From Atrichornis clamosus (taxonomy: Eukaryota; Chordata; Aves; Passeriformes; Menuridae), in NCBI GenBank assembly GCA_013400975.1, contig WBMZ01011875.1, positions 20,197 through 84,196 of the forward strand: a stretch of DNA of 64,000 nt, in the 5' to 3' direction. Shown here piece by piece: positions 1-11,094 of this stretch. The notes under the pieces were generated by a model that worked only from the letters and a program-made list of their open reading frames with translations, was not told where the DNA came from and ran no database searches. A program made the translations under genes and the position numbers. Each line of letters begins with the position of its first letter. Within the stretch, counting starts at the first letter, position 1.

Positions 1-1165
1 GATGCAGAGGAAGAATTCAGTCTTGTAACTTCCTGACTCTGAGAGCTGGCTCTTGAAGGAAACAGCAGATCATCCAAAATGTACACTGAAAGTTGGCCAG
101 TGCCCTTGGATGCCTGGTTTCTTGCTGCACTGCTGGGCATTGCTTGGTCCATCCCGACTGGGGGTTCTGGGCATGACCGTGGGCCCCTTCATGCACACAA
201 GGCAGTGGCTGATGTTGGTGCTTTCTTTTGTGTGTGAGCTGCTGGGAAGGTACTGGGTAGGATTTCCATGCTAGGAAATATGTTGGGCACTGCAGGGCCT
301 TTCTGCCAAGAGCACTTTGTGTGACATTTGCATATGTTCATGAAGATGGGATGGCTTCCACTGTGGTGGGACTTTTGAAGTGTTTTGCCAGTGCTGGACC
401 TCAGAAATGCCCTTCTGCTAGCTCAGCCAGAGACCATCTCCAGTGGAGCCCATCCCAGCAGCCGCACAGGGGTGTGGGGCTGTCTCGCTGTCAGACTGCA
501 TGTGTGGATCTCAGCATGGCCACACCATCTCCATCCCAGCTGCTCCACAACCTGGACACTTGGAGCAACCAGCTGGCCCTGTCCTTGGCCACAGGAACTG
601 AGCCACCAGCAGATTGCTCCTGGCTCCTCGTCTCTGTCCCCAGGCTGTGCGCTGGGCAGCTTTGGAAGAGGGTTTTGTAGCCGTGATCTCTTCATGAGCA
701 AGGTAAACAGCTGATGCAGCAGGGGTGTTTGCAGGGAAGGCTTTGCTTCATCATCCAATCGGGAGAGCCAGTGAAAAAGCAAGTTGGGATTTGGCCATTT
801 CGATGGAACAGTCCAGCTGGCAAGTTGTGCGCATTTGTCCCTTCCAGAGGTTACAGATGTGTGCTGGACACTGTGGGAATGGGATTTTATAACAGTAATT
901 AGTTTATTCCTGAGGTAAGCAGTATAAATAGGAGAAAAATTTGTTTCCTGTTCCAATGCAAATAACCAACTGGCAGCCAGTTGGATAAGGGCCATTGAAT
1001 ATCAAAAGCCTAACAGGGGACTGTGTCAGCTCTATATCCCCTTCTGGCTTATTTGCATGCTGGTTGGTAGTGGAATGTTTCTCTTTAGGTTACTAAATTT
1101 ACTAGCTTACTGTATTTTTTTAGCTTGGGGCTGGTTATTTGAGTGGCCACTGGCCAACTGGCTGC
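1..1165. other. unassigned non-coding sequence
   Basis: No gene, RNA gene or clear transposon is recognisable. The open frames here are short or overlap on both strands without codon-like constraint. Between about 1133 and 1200 there is a weak local near-duplication: the motif TTATTTGA, one variable base, then TGGCC occurs twice about 38 bp apart, each time followed by a TGGCCA-like stretch. Confidence 0.5.
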
Positions 1166-1810
1166 CTACTGTTTATTTGAATGGCCGATGGCCAGCATTT
1201 GTGCTCTGAGCATCCCAAACCCAATCGCTGTTATTGACCCAGGGAATGGACTTCTCGGCTGGGCTGACCCTGAGACAGCAGCAGAACTCTGCCTCACGTC
1301 CTGACAGGCTTCTCCTCCTCCAGCCATGAGGCTCTTGCTGCTTTGGCTCTTGGAACCGCCGTGTGTTTTCTTTCTGCCTTTCTTGCTGAATTTTAGTTTT
1401 CCCCATGGTGGCATAAGCCGCAGCTCGCAAGAGCTCCTGCTGTTCTCTGCTGGGTGATGCTTTCTAATAACACTCTGGCCTGTCTCTGCACCTGGGCTGT
1501 GAGGTCCTCCTCCTGCTCCAATAAACATTGCATCTGTGTTTTCCCCAAGCTTTCTTCACACCCTGTCCCAGACTTGTACAGGATCCACACCTTCTGCCCA
1601 CTGTGCCTGTTTGGCTTTGGGTGCTGTCTCTCCTACCCTGATGTTCAGATGGGACAAAGCTCCACTCCCCCAGAGGAGGAGGAACTGCTCGTTGTTGTCC
1701 CATCAACATCCAACCAGACTAGAGGTCCCTTGTCTGGTTATTGGAGCTGGATTAGTAGAATGATGCTCCACTCCCTCTTCATCCAGACCTGCAACAAAGA
1801 AAGACTTTAT
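1166..1810 (-). pseudogene. possible decayed coding segment with Gln/Glu-rich helix
   Basis: On the minus strand two overlapping frames read like one broken protein segment. The upstream frame (about 1590 down to 1445) gives an acidic, Gln-rich stretch including LEQEEDLTAQVQRQARVLLE. The other frame (about 1445 down to 1300) continues with EQQELLRAAAYATMGKTKIQ and a Lys/Arg/Gln-rich run. The composition is that of a coiled coil, and the switch of frame near 1445 would be a single small indel. Further upstream, near 1800, lies an acceptor-like TTTGTTGCAG followed by a short open stretch that soon meets a stop. I do not recognise the family. On the opposite strand the same DNA holds an AATAAA (1520-1525), so a decayed LTR or a 3' end on the plus strand is an alternative. 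Coding origin is inferred from composition only. Confidence 0.25.
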
Positions 1811-4229
1811 TTTCCTTCCTCTGCCAGAACCCTGTGGCCTTTTCTCTGTGACTTGCAGGTCATCTTACAAGCCATTGCATTTTCCTCCTCCCACTGGTGC
1901 TTTCACATGAGAGAATGCAGCAAGATGTTGGGGAGCCTTGGCAATTCTTCAGGCTCGTCCTCCTTTTCACCCTCCACTAGACCTCCTTGTCTGCTGACCT
2001 ACTTCCATCTACTCTCCTGACAGCTTTCTTCATCAACTTTGCAGGGACAAGCAACTTTTTGTAGTGGGGTCAAACCAGCCTACCTTCATCTTCCTCCACA
2101 GTCAGTCTTGAATATTCTCCATTCCTCTATCTTTCCACTAAATGTGTCTAGCTAGAACTTATTTAACGGTAGCAACTGGGTGAACATCCCTGAATTTTCA
2201 TCTCATTCATGTGGGATCACCATGGAGAATCAGCCCTCTGCTTCATGCAGACCCTTGGCCTGTGAGGGCAGTGCCATAGGTCATGTCCTTCCTGTGGCTA
2301 GTGACAAAGACATTTCATGGGAGCTTTCCTCCAGCCTGTGGCCAGGTCCATAAATCCCTCCTGTTTGCCTGGAGAAAGTCCACCCCTCACACAAAGGTCA
2401 CTCACTGTTTCCCACAATGAAAGACTCGCCGTTGAATGCTTTGCAGCCCTGCCAACTCTCATAGCTGAGGCTGGAGTTGTCCCCAGGCTGGTGTTTGGGG
2501 TTTGTTTTCCTAGAGAAAGTGGGATATTGGGTAAAAATAATCTCTCAAAATAAGGCCAGGAGGAATGTACTGTGTGACCCGGGTTAGGAACAGGCTTGGT
2601 GCCTGTGACTGTGGAAAATTAGGAGGAGGAACATTCTGGTGTTGGGAAGCTCTTCTGCATCATCCTCTTGAACATTTTCCATGCCTGGTATCTGTCTTGG
2701 AGATGGATACAGTGTGTGAGACGTGACCTCAGCCCCCAGTCTGGACAGTGCTCCCTCGGGGACCTGCCAGGGGACAGGGCCACTGTGATTCAGCGCTGTG
2801 GTTCTCCCTTGCCCAGGGGCATAGAGGTTAATTAAGGACACTGCATGGACACCAACAGTCCTTGTTTACCAGGCTGAGCTTCCTGGGATCTTGAGAGGAC
2901 TTAATACCAATCCTTTTGCATGGGAACCTTCTTAAAATGTTCGTCAAGAAGCTGTGGAAGAGGTGTGTACTCCTAAATGTAGCTTCCCTTTTCCTGCACT
3001 GAAAGTGCACTGCGAGAGGCAGATGCTCCCATGAGGGCTGATGGCACCAAAGATGCATGGGATGATCCCTGTGTCCCCAGAGTCCCTACAGACACAGCAG
3101 GGAATTGCTGCAGTGGCACCAGATGCCAAACCCCGGACTCGTGAGGGTATTTGCACATGCTGCACTATCTAAGCCCCCTTATGAGGCTGAGCCCACACCT
3201 CCAACTGCTCTGGAGTGGAGAGATGTGTTCATGCTAAAAGACTTCAGGAGAGGCTGTTTCAGTCAGCCTTAGAGGAGTCTTCCCTTGCAAAAATGGCAAA
3301 TCCCAGACCTTGCAGGGTTATAGAGTAAAGAGGGAGGACTGTGGGCCTAAGGCCATTCATGGCTCTGGCCAGTGAGGCTGCAGATCCCTGTGAGCACAGC
3401 CCAGTGTATTGCACTTCGCTGTCCTGTTTCTGCACACACTGGTGCTGTGTGGCTCCACATGGATTTCAGCTCCAGCGTCTCCCAACACATACTGGTGACT
3501 TCCCCTGTGCCCATCCCTTCCCCACCATCACCATCCAACTCCCACAGCAGCTGAGTCCCCTGTTCCTGCTCTCCCAGCCCTCTTCTAAGGCACAGGCTGG
3601 CAGAGCTCCCTTTTCCTGAGCTCAGTCTGGCTGGGTGCTGCTGGAGAGTTCTGCAGGGACTGGGAGGAGATTCTGTACCAGCCCATCTAGGGTGGGAGGT
3701 GGAAACCAAGCCATGAGGTGCCTGCAGGGGCTGGTGGCATGTCTGCCATTGCAGCCTGAGCTACAGGTCTCTGAAGAGCCCAAGGCCTACCTTGACTTTC
3801 CTAGGACACTCTTTCCATGCCAAGTCAGAGGAAGGATGGCTGGGGCATGCTTACAGCTTGTGGGGGACTTGCTCTGAGGAGACAGGAGATGGTCATGGTC
3901 CCTGCGCCAATGCAGAGCTGTCTCTGGTGGGGATGGGCTTTGGAGTCCCTTGGTCCCAGTACCAGAGGTGGTCTGGGCTCAGCATGGGCTGGTGCCTCCT
4001 CTCTGTATCCAGTTGCTGGCGAGAGCTCAGTGAGACACCTCCTCGCCATCCTCCCACTGAGGGGAGCCCCTGCCAGGCTGCCCACTGAATGGGGACCTTC
4101 CATCGCCAGCCCAGCGGCTGCAGGAGATGGGATTTCATCTCCTGGCCCTTAATTCCTCCATCCGCTCTGCCAAATCCAGCCCCCTTCCCGCCTGCTGCTG
4201 GCTGGCTCTCCGGTGCATTCACAGCCCGC
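1811..4229. other. unassigned non-coding sequence
   Basis: GC-moderate sequence in which I see no gene, RNA or repeat family. Open frames of up to about 120 codons occur on both strands over the same bases, as expected by chance in GC-rich DNA. Confidence 0.5.
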
Positions 4230-4465
4230 CACACAAACCCGCTTGGGATTGTTTTGAATTTAAAATCCTATTAGTCTTAAATTAATTGCCTTTTCTTGTG
4301 GAGCAGCGGGTTGGAACTGGCGGGCCTGGCTTGTAATTATTAACTGGGGAAAGGCTTGCCTGGAGAAAAGCTGCTTCTCTCCTGCTGGGTTGTGCTCTAT
4401 AGGCGCAGCCCTTCGGTCCCACTTTCTTCTTTGGCTTTTATTAACCAGCTCATCCCCTTTCACTG
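4230..4465. other. AT-richer island, possible conserved non-coding element
   Basis: After several kb of GC-rich sequence the composition changes sharply to TTAAATTAATT-type sequence with homeodomain-like cores (TTAATTG near 4280, TTGTAATTATTAAC near 4332). There is no open frame of note and no match to a repeat family I know. This pattern of non-repetitive AT-rich patches with several TAAT cores is typical of conserved enhancers in birds, but conservation cannot be seen from one sequence. Confidence 0.25.
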
Positions 4466-5854
4466 ATCACCCTTTTATCTGGGAAGGGATGGAGAAGCTT
4501 TGAACCTTGGAATTAAATTCTCCTCAGAGCCATGACGAAGGGGCAAGTTTTGGTTCATTTCACTCTTGGGGAAAGTGGGAAAAGCCCTAATGGGAACTGA
4601 AATGTGTTGGCAGGGATGTCAAGGGGTTAATGCAGGGGGAACCACTGCAGCACCTGGGGAGATGATCCCAGCTGCAGTGCAGTCAGGGCTGGCATGCACC
4701 AGACCGGGCATCCCTGCTTGCTTCATGCCAGAGAGCTTCCCCAGGAGCAGGACCCTCTGCCTTATTCTTGGATAAGGAGCCTTGGATCAGGTACTGCAAA
4801 CAGCTCAGGCACAAATGGCAAGCAAGAATTTAGGGGTTTTTAAAAATGAAATTAGATTTCACAAAAGTTCTGACACCAAGGCCTGGCATCCATGCACCCA
4901 TTGAATCCAGATAAAGGGGGTTGGCAGATCTAGGTCGGGGCCATGGGAAGTTGTGGGTCTCCTGGCTTTTCTGCTGGTGGGATTCTGGCCAGCCCCAGGA
5001 CACGGGTCAGGATGATGAGGCATCTCTGCTGTGTACCTGCTTGTGGTCTCAGATGTGTGAGGAGCAGGGGCTGGCCCCAAAGTGCCCACGGCTGTGCTGG
5101 CTTCAAGAGGATGCTGGGTACAGAACAGCCTGTACCAGGGGAGGACACCTGGAGCGGTGCTGGTCACATTAGCCAGCTGCTCTGGCTTTTTTCCCTCTTG
5201 GGGGAGCTGAGGACTGGCTGCTTCAGGTCCCATCCTGGTGGTACTGCCTGCATGGAACTGGCTCCTGCCAGTCCCTCTCTGCCCAGAAACGCTGGTGGTG
5301 GCCAGGGCAGCTCTGCTGGGAATGGGGCTCCATGGGTACTCTTGTGCTGGAGCCATCCCAGGTCACTCCCACCTCTAGGCCAGAAGAAAGCAGAGACTAG
5401 TGGGATTTTGCCATTTCCCCAAGGATGCTGGGGATATCTCAGGGAACTTCCTTTAAGCCCGAGTGTCCAGTTGGATCAGCATCGGTCAGCAGGGACCACA
5501 GCAACCCCGACTGCCCTCAGCCCCATCCCCAGGCAGGCAGCGTGGTGGAGGGAGAGCAGTCCAGTGAGCACAACAGCAGCGCTCCAGACTTTTCCAGGAT
5601 TTTTTAACTCCCAATGACAAATCTCTCTTCATGTCTGTGCATGACTGAAATTCATCTTGGCTTGTGGGAGCTCAGCGAGCCCAGCCAGGGAGGAAGGGTG
5701 GGGAGGCTGGGCAGCACGCAGCCGTTCAGCTCGCCCAGCCTGCTTGCCGGATTAGGCAGAAACAGCTCTCGCCACGACGGCTGATGGGCAGGGTGAAACA
5801 GGAACTCCGGCCTCACAGACAAAGTTATTTTGGTAGCTGTGCGCAAACCCCCCA
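4466..5854. other. unassigned non-coding sequence
   Basis: Mostly GC-rich. The frames of 165 codons (4859-5356, minus) and 224 codons (4943-5617, plus) overlap each other and look like chance frames. They are rich in Gly, Pro, Ser, Cys and Trp, with no recognisable motif. Confidence 0.45.
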
Positions 5855-5995
5855 TTGGAAAATGTGACACGCTTCTTATTCCCTTGAATTTGCTCACAAA
5901 ACACTAATTAAGGCATGTAATGAAGACAGCAGCATCCATTAATAAAGAATCATTATAGGGATGGATTAGTGAGCTTATCAGAAACAGGTGGAAGT
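5855..5995. other. possible conserved non-coding element with homeodomain-type sites
   Basis: An AT-rich, non-repetitive block inside GC-rich surroundings. It holds a run of TAAT/ATTA cores (CTAATTAAGG, GTAATGA, CATTAATAAAG, AATCATTATAGG) and a GGATTA core at 5963-5968, the reverse complement of the TAATCC site of OTX/PITX-class homeodomains. No reading frame explains the block. The site calls are visible in the sequence; function as an enhancer is inferred. Confidence 0.3.
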
Positions 5996-7671
5996 GAGCT
6001 GGGGGCACATGTGCGAGCCAAGGCTTTCCCAGCCCTCCAGGACAGCGTGCTGAGAGCCTCTGTGGGATGCACTAGATGGATGGGGCAGGCTGGGGGGTGT
6101 GCATTTAGGGAGCTCCCCTGCCCCACAGTCTGTTTTGGGAGCAAGCTCCACAACTTTCCCCAAACTGTTCCACTGCCTGGGATGCTGCCAGTGGCCGTGG
6201 GCTCCTCCCTGTGGGAAGCCACATCCATCTGGTGCAGCAGATAGGAGTTGCTGGGGAGAGCAAGACTCATCCAGCCCCTCAGGAAAGAAGGAGGTGGGGA
6301 ATGGCTGGAACATGGGAAATATTCAGTCCTTGGAGGAATTATAACTTCTCAGAGCTGGGGAGCATGGTGTCTGTTGTGCCCTTGTTAGCCCCTGACACCT
6401 GCCTGACTTCTGGCCTGCTATTAATACAGAGCTGACTCACGGTCTCTGCAGCCCCTCTGGTCAGGATTTAGGCTGTGAAGATGCTCAGCCTGGTTATTTG
6501 AAGGTGTGCTGCTCCTATTTCCGGTCAGCTTGCCTAAAGCAGGTAATGAGAGAGCTCTCCCTGGCCTTGCAGCCCTTGTTCAGGAGATATTTCCATGCAA
6601 TCCCGCACTGCTGTCTGTGTGATGGAGGGCTGCCTGCCCTCCTGTGACCTGGGGACATGCCAGTCCTGCTTCCAGCCACAGACCCTGGTAGGACCCCCTC
6701 CCATCTCCCTCTGCCAACAGCTCCCATCTTTTTTGCACAGGTCAGCAGCAACCTCCAACCCTTTTGTCAGCCAGGGCCTCCCATGCTTGCTCTGACTGTC
6801 TCCTTCTTTCAGCTCTTAGGGCCCAATCCACCCCCACAACTCTCCTCCTGTTCCCAGTTTTCTGATCAGGTGCACCCACCCACCACCCCAGTATCTGACA
6901 TCCTTCCACATCCCCTTTCATTACGAGTTTCCCAGTTTCCAGAGGGGTCAGACCCACCTGGAGTGGTTCTGGCTGCATGGTCTGATCTCCTGTCCCATGG
7001 ATGGCTACACCTGGGTTGGATGTCAAGGAAGCCTTCAGGAAAGGGCAAGGAGTCTGCACTCACGGACGTGTTGGGGAAAGCTGCACTCTTTGTCTTCCCA
7101 TAGACAGGCAAAAAGCAACAGCTTCTGCTTTTACAGGTGTCCTCCCCATCCTGCTGCTCGCAGTACCCTCCAGCACGGATGCTGGAGCTTTCTAAGCACT
7201 ACCCAGGCTGCAGGAGCACCTGAGAGGGCTGTGGTCCCTGTGGGTGTCTTTGGGAGGGAAGCAGAGCAGCAGGTGTTTTTTTTCGCTCGGGGCATGATGC
7301 CCTGTGAAGAGCAGAGGAAGGTGTGAGCCAGCAGTTTGGCCTCATGGAAGCGGAAACCGGAGACGGGAGGTTTATCCACGGACATTATGTGTGGTCTCTA
7401 CAGAAAGCTGGTAATGCAGAGAGGTCATGCGTTTAGCAGGAGGGATGTTTGGCTGGTGGCTGGGGAATATTTTGTGTGTTCTGGTGGGTTTTTTGTGTAC
7501 CTGTTAGCACAGCAGAGGAACCATGTCTGAGCAGCCTTGCTGCAGCTCTGGACCTGGTCCCAGAGAAGCATCACTGACTCCCATGCAGGCCACCCATTTT
7601 CCTGAGATGGGGAACGTTCTGGCTACCTCTGGATCACCTGGGACAGAGCATTTGGGTGAGAGGGCAGTCCA
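5996..7671. other. unassigned non-coding sequence
   Basis: No gene or known repeat recognised. Pyrimidine-rich stretches occur around 6660-6960, with acceptor-like CAG endings but no matching donor and frame that would define an exon. Confidence 0.5.
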
Positions 7672-7822
7672 GAGTCCAGCCTGCCAGAACTCCAGGAGCA
7701 GCTGAACATTGCTCTCAGGCACAGGGTGAGATTCTCGGGGTTGTCCTGTGCAGGGCCAAGAGCTGGACGCAATGATCCTTATATGTCCCTTCCAACTCAG
7801 GATATTCTATAATTCTATGATT
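7672..7822 (+). mobile_element. CR1 LINE, 3' end fragment
   Basis: A 5'-truncated CR1 non-LTR retrotransposon 3' terminus. It carries, in order, the end of the second reading frame (GCCAGAACTCCAGGAGCAGC, then the GCTCTCAGGCACAGGGTG segment), the 3' untranslated part with GTGCAGGGCCAAGAGCTGG, the CAATGATCC...CCCTTCCAACTC block, and a tail of ATTCTATAATTCTATGATT. The same order of blocks is seen at 47330-47480 and 63190-63501. It is too short to encode anything. Confidence 0.9.
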
Positions 7823-7841
7823 CAGTGATCCCACAGTGGCG

Positions 7842-7931
7842 TGTAGAGGGACAGGACTACACACTCAGTGGTAGCACCAGACCCTGCCTNAGCAGCATGT
7901 AGAGGGACAGTGGTAGCACCAGACCCTGCCT
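7842..7931. repeat. short duplication split by an N at 7890
   Basis: A segment starting TGTAGAGGGACAG and ending CACCAGACCCTGCCT is present at 7842-7889 (48 bp) and again at 7898-7931 (34 bp). The copies are otherwise identical; the left one has 14 extra bases (GACTACACACTCAG). A single N at 7890 sits at the end of the left copy. Two versions of one locus that differ by an indel and are joined by an N is the pattern expected when an assembler places both alleles, or two unmerged contig ends, in series. Confidence 0.85.
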
Positions 7932-8949
7932 GGCTTTCCAGCTTGAGAGCATGCCTTGTTGTCAGTATTGAGCCCCCTGCTCTGCTGTCTGGGTTGCAGA
8001 TGGATGGGTTACCCCTGGGCAGATACTTGGTCCTCAAGTGCCAAAAGAGTCAGCAACTTCACAGGGTTTTACTTGTCGCCTTTTTCTCTCCAGTGTGTCT
8101 GTGTTCTGGTGACATTGCCAGGTACTGGACAAGGCAGAACTGTGACAGATCTCACTGAGGTGCTGCTGTCAGGAAAATGCAACATGCTGGCAGCCTGAAG
8201 ACCTCTGCACCATGGAAAGAGCTGAGGGAACCCAAAGACAAGTGGTGTGTTTAGTGCCAAAAGCTCCTTCTGTTTTGGGAAGGGCTTTCTTCCAGGAAGC
8301 AACCCCCAATATCCACCCTACAAGGACCTGCTGAAGCTCACCCAGACCATGGAGGGCTGGGGCAGACATGCAACGTGTGAGGTTATTACTTGGATTGCTT
8401 TTGCTTCCACATCTCCAAAAGAAAAGCAAAATCTTCTTTTGTTTAGGTGGATGTTTACCCCTGTGGGGAAAGCCATGGCTGGTTGGCAGAATGTTCCCAG
8501 GAACTGATTTCATGGCAGATCTCATAGCAGTGGCTATCTCCCAGCTCAGCCTCTCCAGCTACGCATTCCCACCGGCCGTGTCATGGCTGGAATCTTCAAA
8601 GAAGTCTCTACTCCCACTGCATTCCTCTGCCTGCACTCATCTGTGAATCGGCTCCTGCAGACCAGCACAGGGCTGGGCAGAAGGCGCTGGCAGGGAAGGA
8701 GGAAATGCCTGCAGTTTTTTCACTCCAGACCATCTGCACATCTTCAGTCCAATGCTCTCTGAAAAGTTTTCCCTGCATGAGAGTGGTGGTCTCCACTCAG
8801 CCCGGCTCAAGGCATCCTTCTTGGCTCCTCACTGTGTGAACTGGGATTTGCTGTGGGAACTGATCCTCTCCACCAGTATGGATATTTTCAAAGTATTTCC
8901 AAGACCTTGGTTTTCTGGAGCTGGAGGGAGCTGCAGAGCCTATTGCTGG
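7932..8949. other. unassigned non-coding sequence
   Basis: No gene, RNA or repeat family recognised. Frames of up to 118 codons on both strands lack motifs. Confidence 0.5.
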
Positions 8950-9055
8950 AGGGCAGAGCTTGGCCACCAGCAGTAAATATCTCCATGCACNCAGGGCAGA
9001 GCTTGGCCACCACCCCTGTAGCCCTGGGTGCCCAGCAGTAAATATCTCCATGCAC
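8950..9055. repeat. short duplication split by an N at 8991
   Basis: A segment starting AGGGCAGAGCTTGGCCACC and ending in CAGTAAATATCTCCATGCAC occurs at 8950-8990 (41 bp) and at 8993-9055 (63 bp). The copies are identical except that the right one has 22 extra bases in the middle. The N at 8991 lies exactly between them. The structure parallels the duplication at 7842-7931, again two indel alleles placed in series. Confidence 0.85.
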
Positions 9056-9827
9056 TTCTCCACCCAGCTCAGCAGAGATGTCTGTCACAGAGGCAGATTC
9101 TTGGTGGGGTTCCTGTCTCAGCTTCATACTACCAGTTTCTGAGCTCCTCCTTGCAAAATTTACAAGGATGAAGCTTCCTGGGCAGGGAAGACGAGGAGAG
9201 GGTCAGGAGAAGACCAGCAGCCCCAGTGATTTACTGACTTGCTTTCGTCTCTCCTTGTGGATTTTCCTTTTGCTTGTTGTTCCTCTCCTCTCCTGTCTGC
9301 TTGTGGTTTGTGGTTTCCCCCCAGTGTAACCTGAGTAGATTATGTGTTTATCTATGATTACACTACACGTTTTGGCTGCCTCCTTGGTTTCTGAGGTTAT
9401 TTGTGGAGCCTTAGCCTGGACCAGCCCCAGGGTCTTTGGGGTCCCCCCGCCCCACACAACACCCTGGCATGGCACGAAAGAGTTTCAGTGCCTCGTGTTG
9501 CCCTGAACATGTGTGGGAAGGCAGAAGTGTCCTGTGCTTGCCAGACCGGTGGGGAAGAGCCCGGATTTCCCCCACATTGTAATGCATCCTCCGCTGCACC
9601 ACGCAGGTTCTTCCTCCCTGCAACACCCCCTCTTCCTCCATTAGGCTCTGTCGTTCTCTGCTCAGCCATTCTTCAACGAAAGATCCTTCCTGCTCAGTCC
9701 AAAAAGGACTATTGTCCTCCTCCCACCCTCCACCCTTGATGTCCCTGCCAGAGGGGCTGGCCAGCCCACCCCGGCAAGCAGCTGCCTGACAGCTCTCAGC
9801 TGTGGGCTGCCCGCCTGCGGCCGGCTC
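9056..9827. other. unassigned non-coding sequence
   Basis: No gene or repeat recognised. Pyrimidine-rich tracts occur near 9240-9330 and 9690-9740. Confidence 0.5.
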
Positions 9828-10606
9828 GCTGCTGCCTGCACCCTGCTCGTCCCGCTGCCTGCACCCTGCTCACCTCACTACCTGCACCCTGCTCATCCCA
9901 CTGCCTGCACCCTGCGCACCCTGCTGTCAGTACCCTGCTCATCCCCCTCACTGCACCCTGCTCCCCCCACTGCCTCCACCCTGCTCACCTCACTGCCCGC
10001 TCCCTGCCCATCCCACTGCCTGCACTCTGCGCACCTCACTGCCTGCACCCTGCTCCCCCCGCTGCCTGCACCCTGCTCATCCCGCTGCCTGCACCCTGCT
10101 CACCTCACTACCTGCACCCTGCTCATCCCACTGCCTGCACCCTGCGCACCCTGCTGTCAGTACCCTGCTCATCCCCCTCACTGCACCCTGCTCCCCCCAC
10201 TGCCTCCACCCTGCTCACCTCACTGCCCGCTCCCTGCCCATCCCACTGCCTGCACTCTGCGCACCTCACTGCCTGCACCCTGCTCCCCCCGCTGCCTGCA
10301 CCCTGCTCATCCCGCTGCCTGCACCCTGCTCACCTCACTACCTGCACCCTGCTCATCCCACTGCCTGCACCCTGCGCACCCCACTGCCTGCACCCTGCTC
10401 GTCCCACTGTCAGTACCCTGTTCATCCCACTGCCTACACCCTCCTCGTCCCACTGTCCGTACCCTGCTCATCCCCCTCACTGCACCCTGCTCCCCCCGCT
10501 GCCTGCACCCTATTGCCTGCACCCTGCCCGTCCCACTGCCTGCACTCTGCGCACCTCACTGCCTGCACCCTGCTCACCCCGCTGCCTGCACCCTATTGCC
10601 TGCACC
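9828..10606. repeat. 23-bp minisatellite with 230-bp higher-order repeat
   Basis: About 34 tandem units of a 23-bp sequence close to CCTGCTCATCCCACTGCCTG plus CAC. Ten different units make a 230-bp block. The blocks at 9851-10080 and 10081-10310 look identical base for base, and a third starts at 10311 but keeps only about its first three units before diverging. Near the right end a shortened 14-bp unit (CCTATTGCCTGCAC) occurs at 10509-10522 and 10592-10605, 83 bp apart (14 + 3 x 23), which marks a second, separate duplication step. The array is C-rich on the plus strand. Because 23 is not a multiple of 3, an open frame of 281 codons (9802-10647, plus) runs through with a 23-residue protein period. 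I treat that frame as a by-product of the repeat, not a gene. Confidence 0.95.
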
Positions 10607-11094
10607 AGGGCTGTGCCCATTCCCTGGGGAGCCTGTTCAGCGCCTGACCCCCCTCTGCAGGAAGAAGTGCACGACCCAGGTCTCTTGCTGAGGAGGCCGC
10701 CATGATCTGAAAGATCAGCCAGCAAGCTCCTGCCCTTCTGCTTCTGCTCACGCGATAAATGTCTCCCCTCAGCATCCCTCCCTCCTACCTATGCCCCACG
10801 TTGTACCCTTGGTGGGTATTTATTTTCTTTGCAGCAGCCTTTTAGGGGCTTGTGGACTTCCCAGTTGGTGAGAAGTTTGATCCTATGGTTTGTGCACGTG
10901 GAAGGCAGGCTGGTCCCACTGCTCACTGAAACCATTCCACTCCTGCTCACCAAGCACGGCTGGGCAACGCACTGAGCAGCACTGTGCCTGCTCGAGATCA
11001 CAGGCCTTTTTTATTTGGAAAAGTCTAGTTTTTAGGAGGATAAAATGAAGATACCCTGTGTTGCCGTGACCTAAATGAGTGGAGGGAATGCAAC
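10607..11094. other. unassigned non-coding sequence
   Basis: The short interval between the minisatellite and an old CR1; no gene or RNA seen. The left limit of the CR1 may lie a little upstream of 11095. Confidence 0.45.

Noticed and set aside
1454..2020. 188-codon plus-strand frame
   Set aside because: Composition is Ser/Cys/Leu-rich without domains, and it overlaps the more protein-like minus-strand frames.
4859..5617. Overlapping frames of 165 (minus) and 224 (plus) codons
   Set aside because: They occupy the same bases on opposite strands, are rich in Gly/Pro/Ser/Cys/Trp, have no motif, and fit chance frames in GC-rich DNA.
9828..10606. CRISPR-like array
   Set aside because: Units are contiguous 23-bp tandem copies without unique spacers, in eukaryotic DNA; it is a minisatellite.
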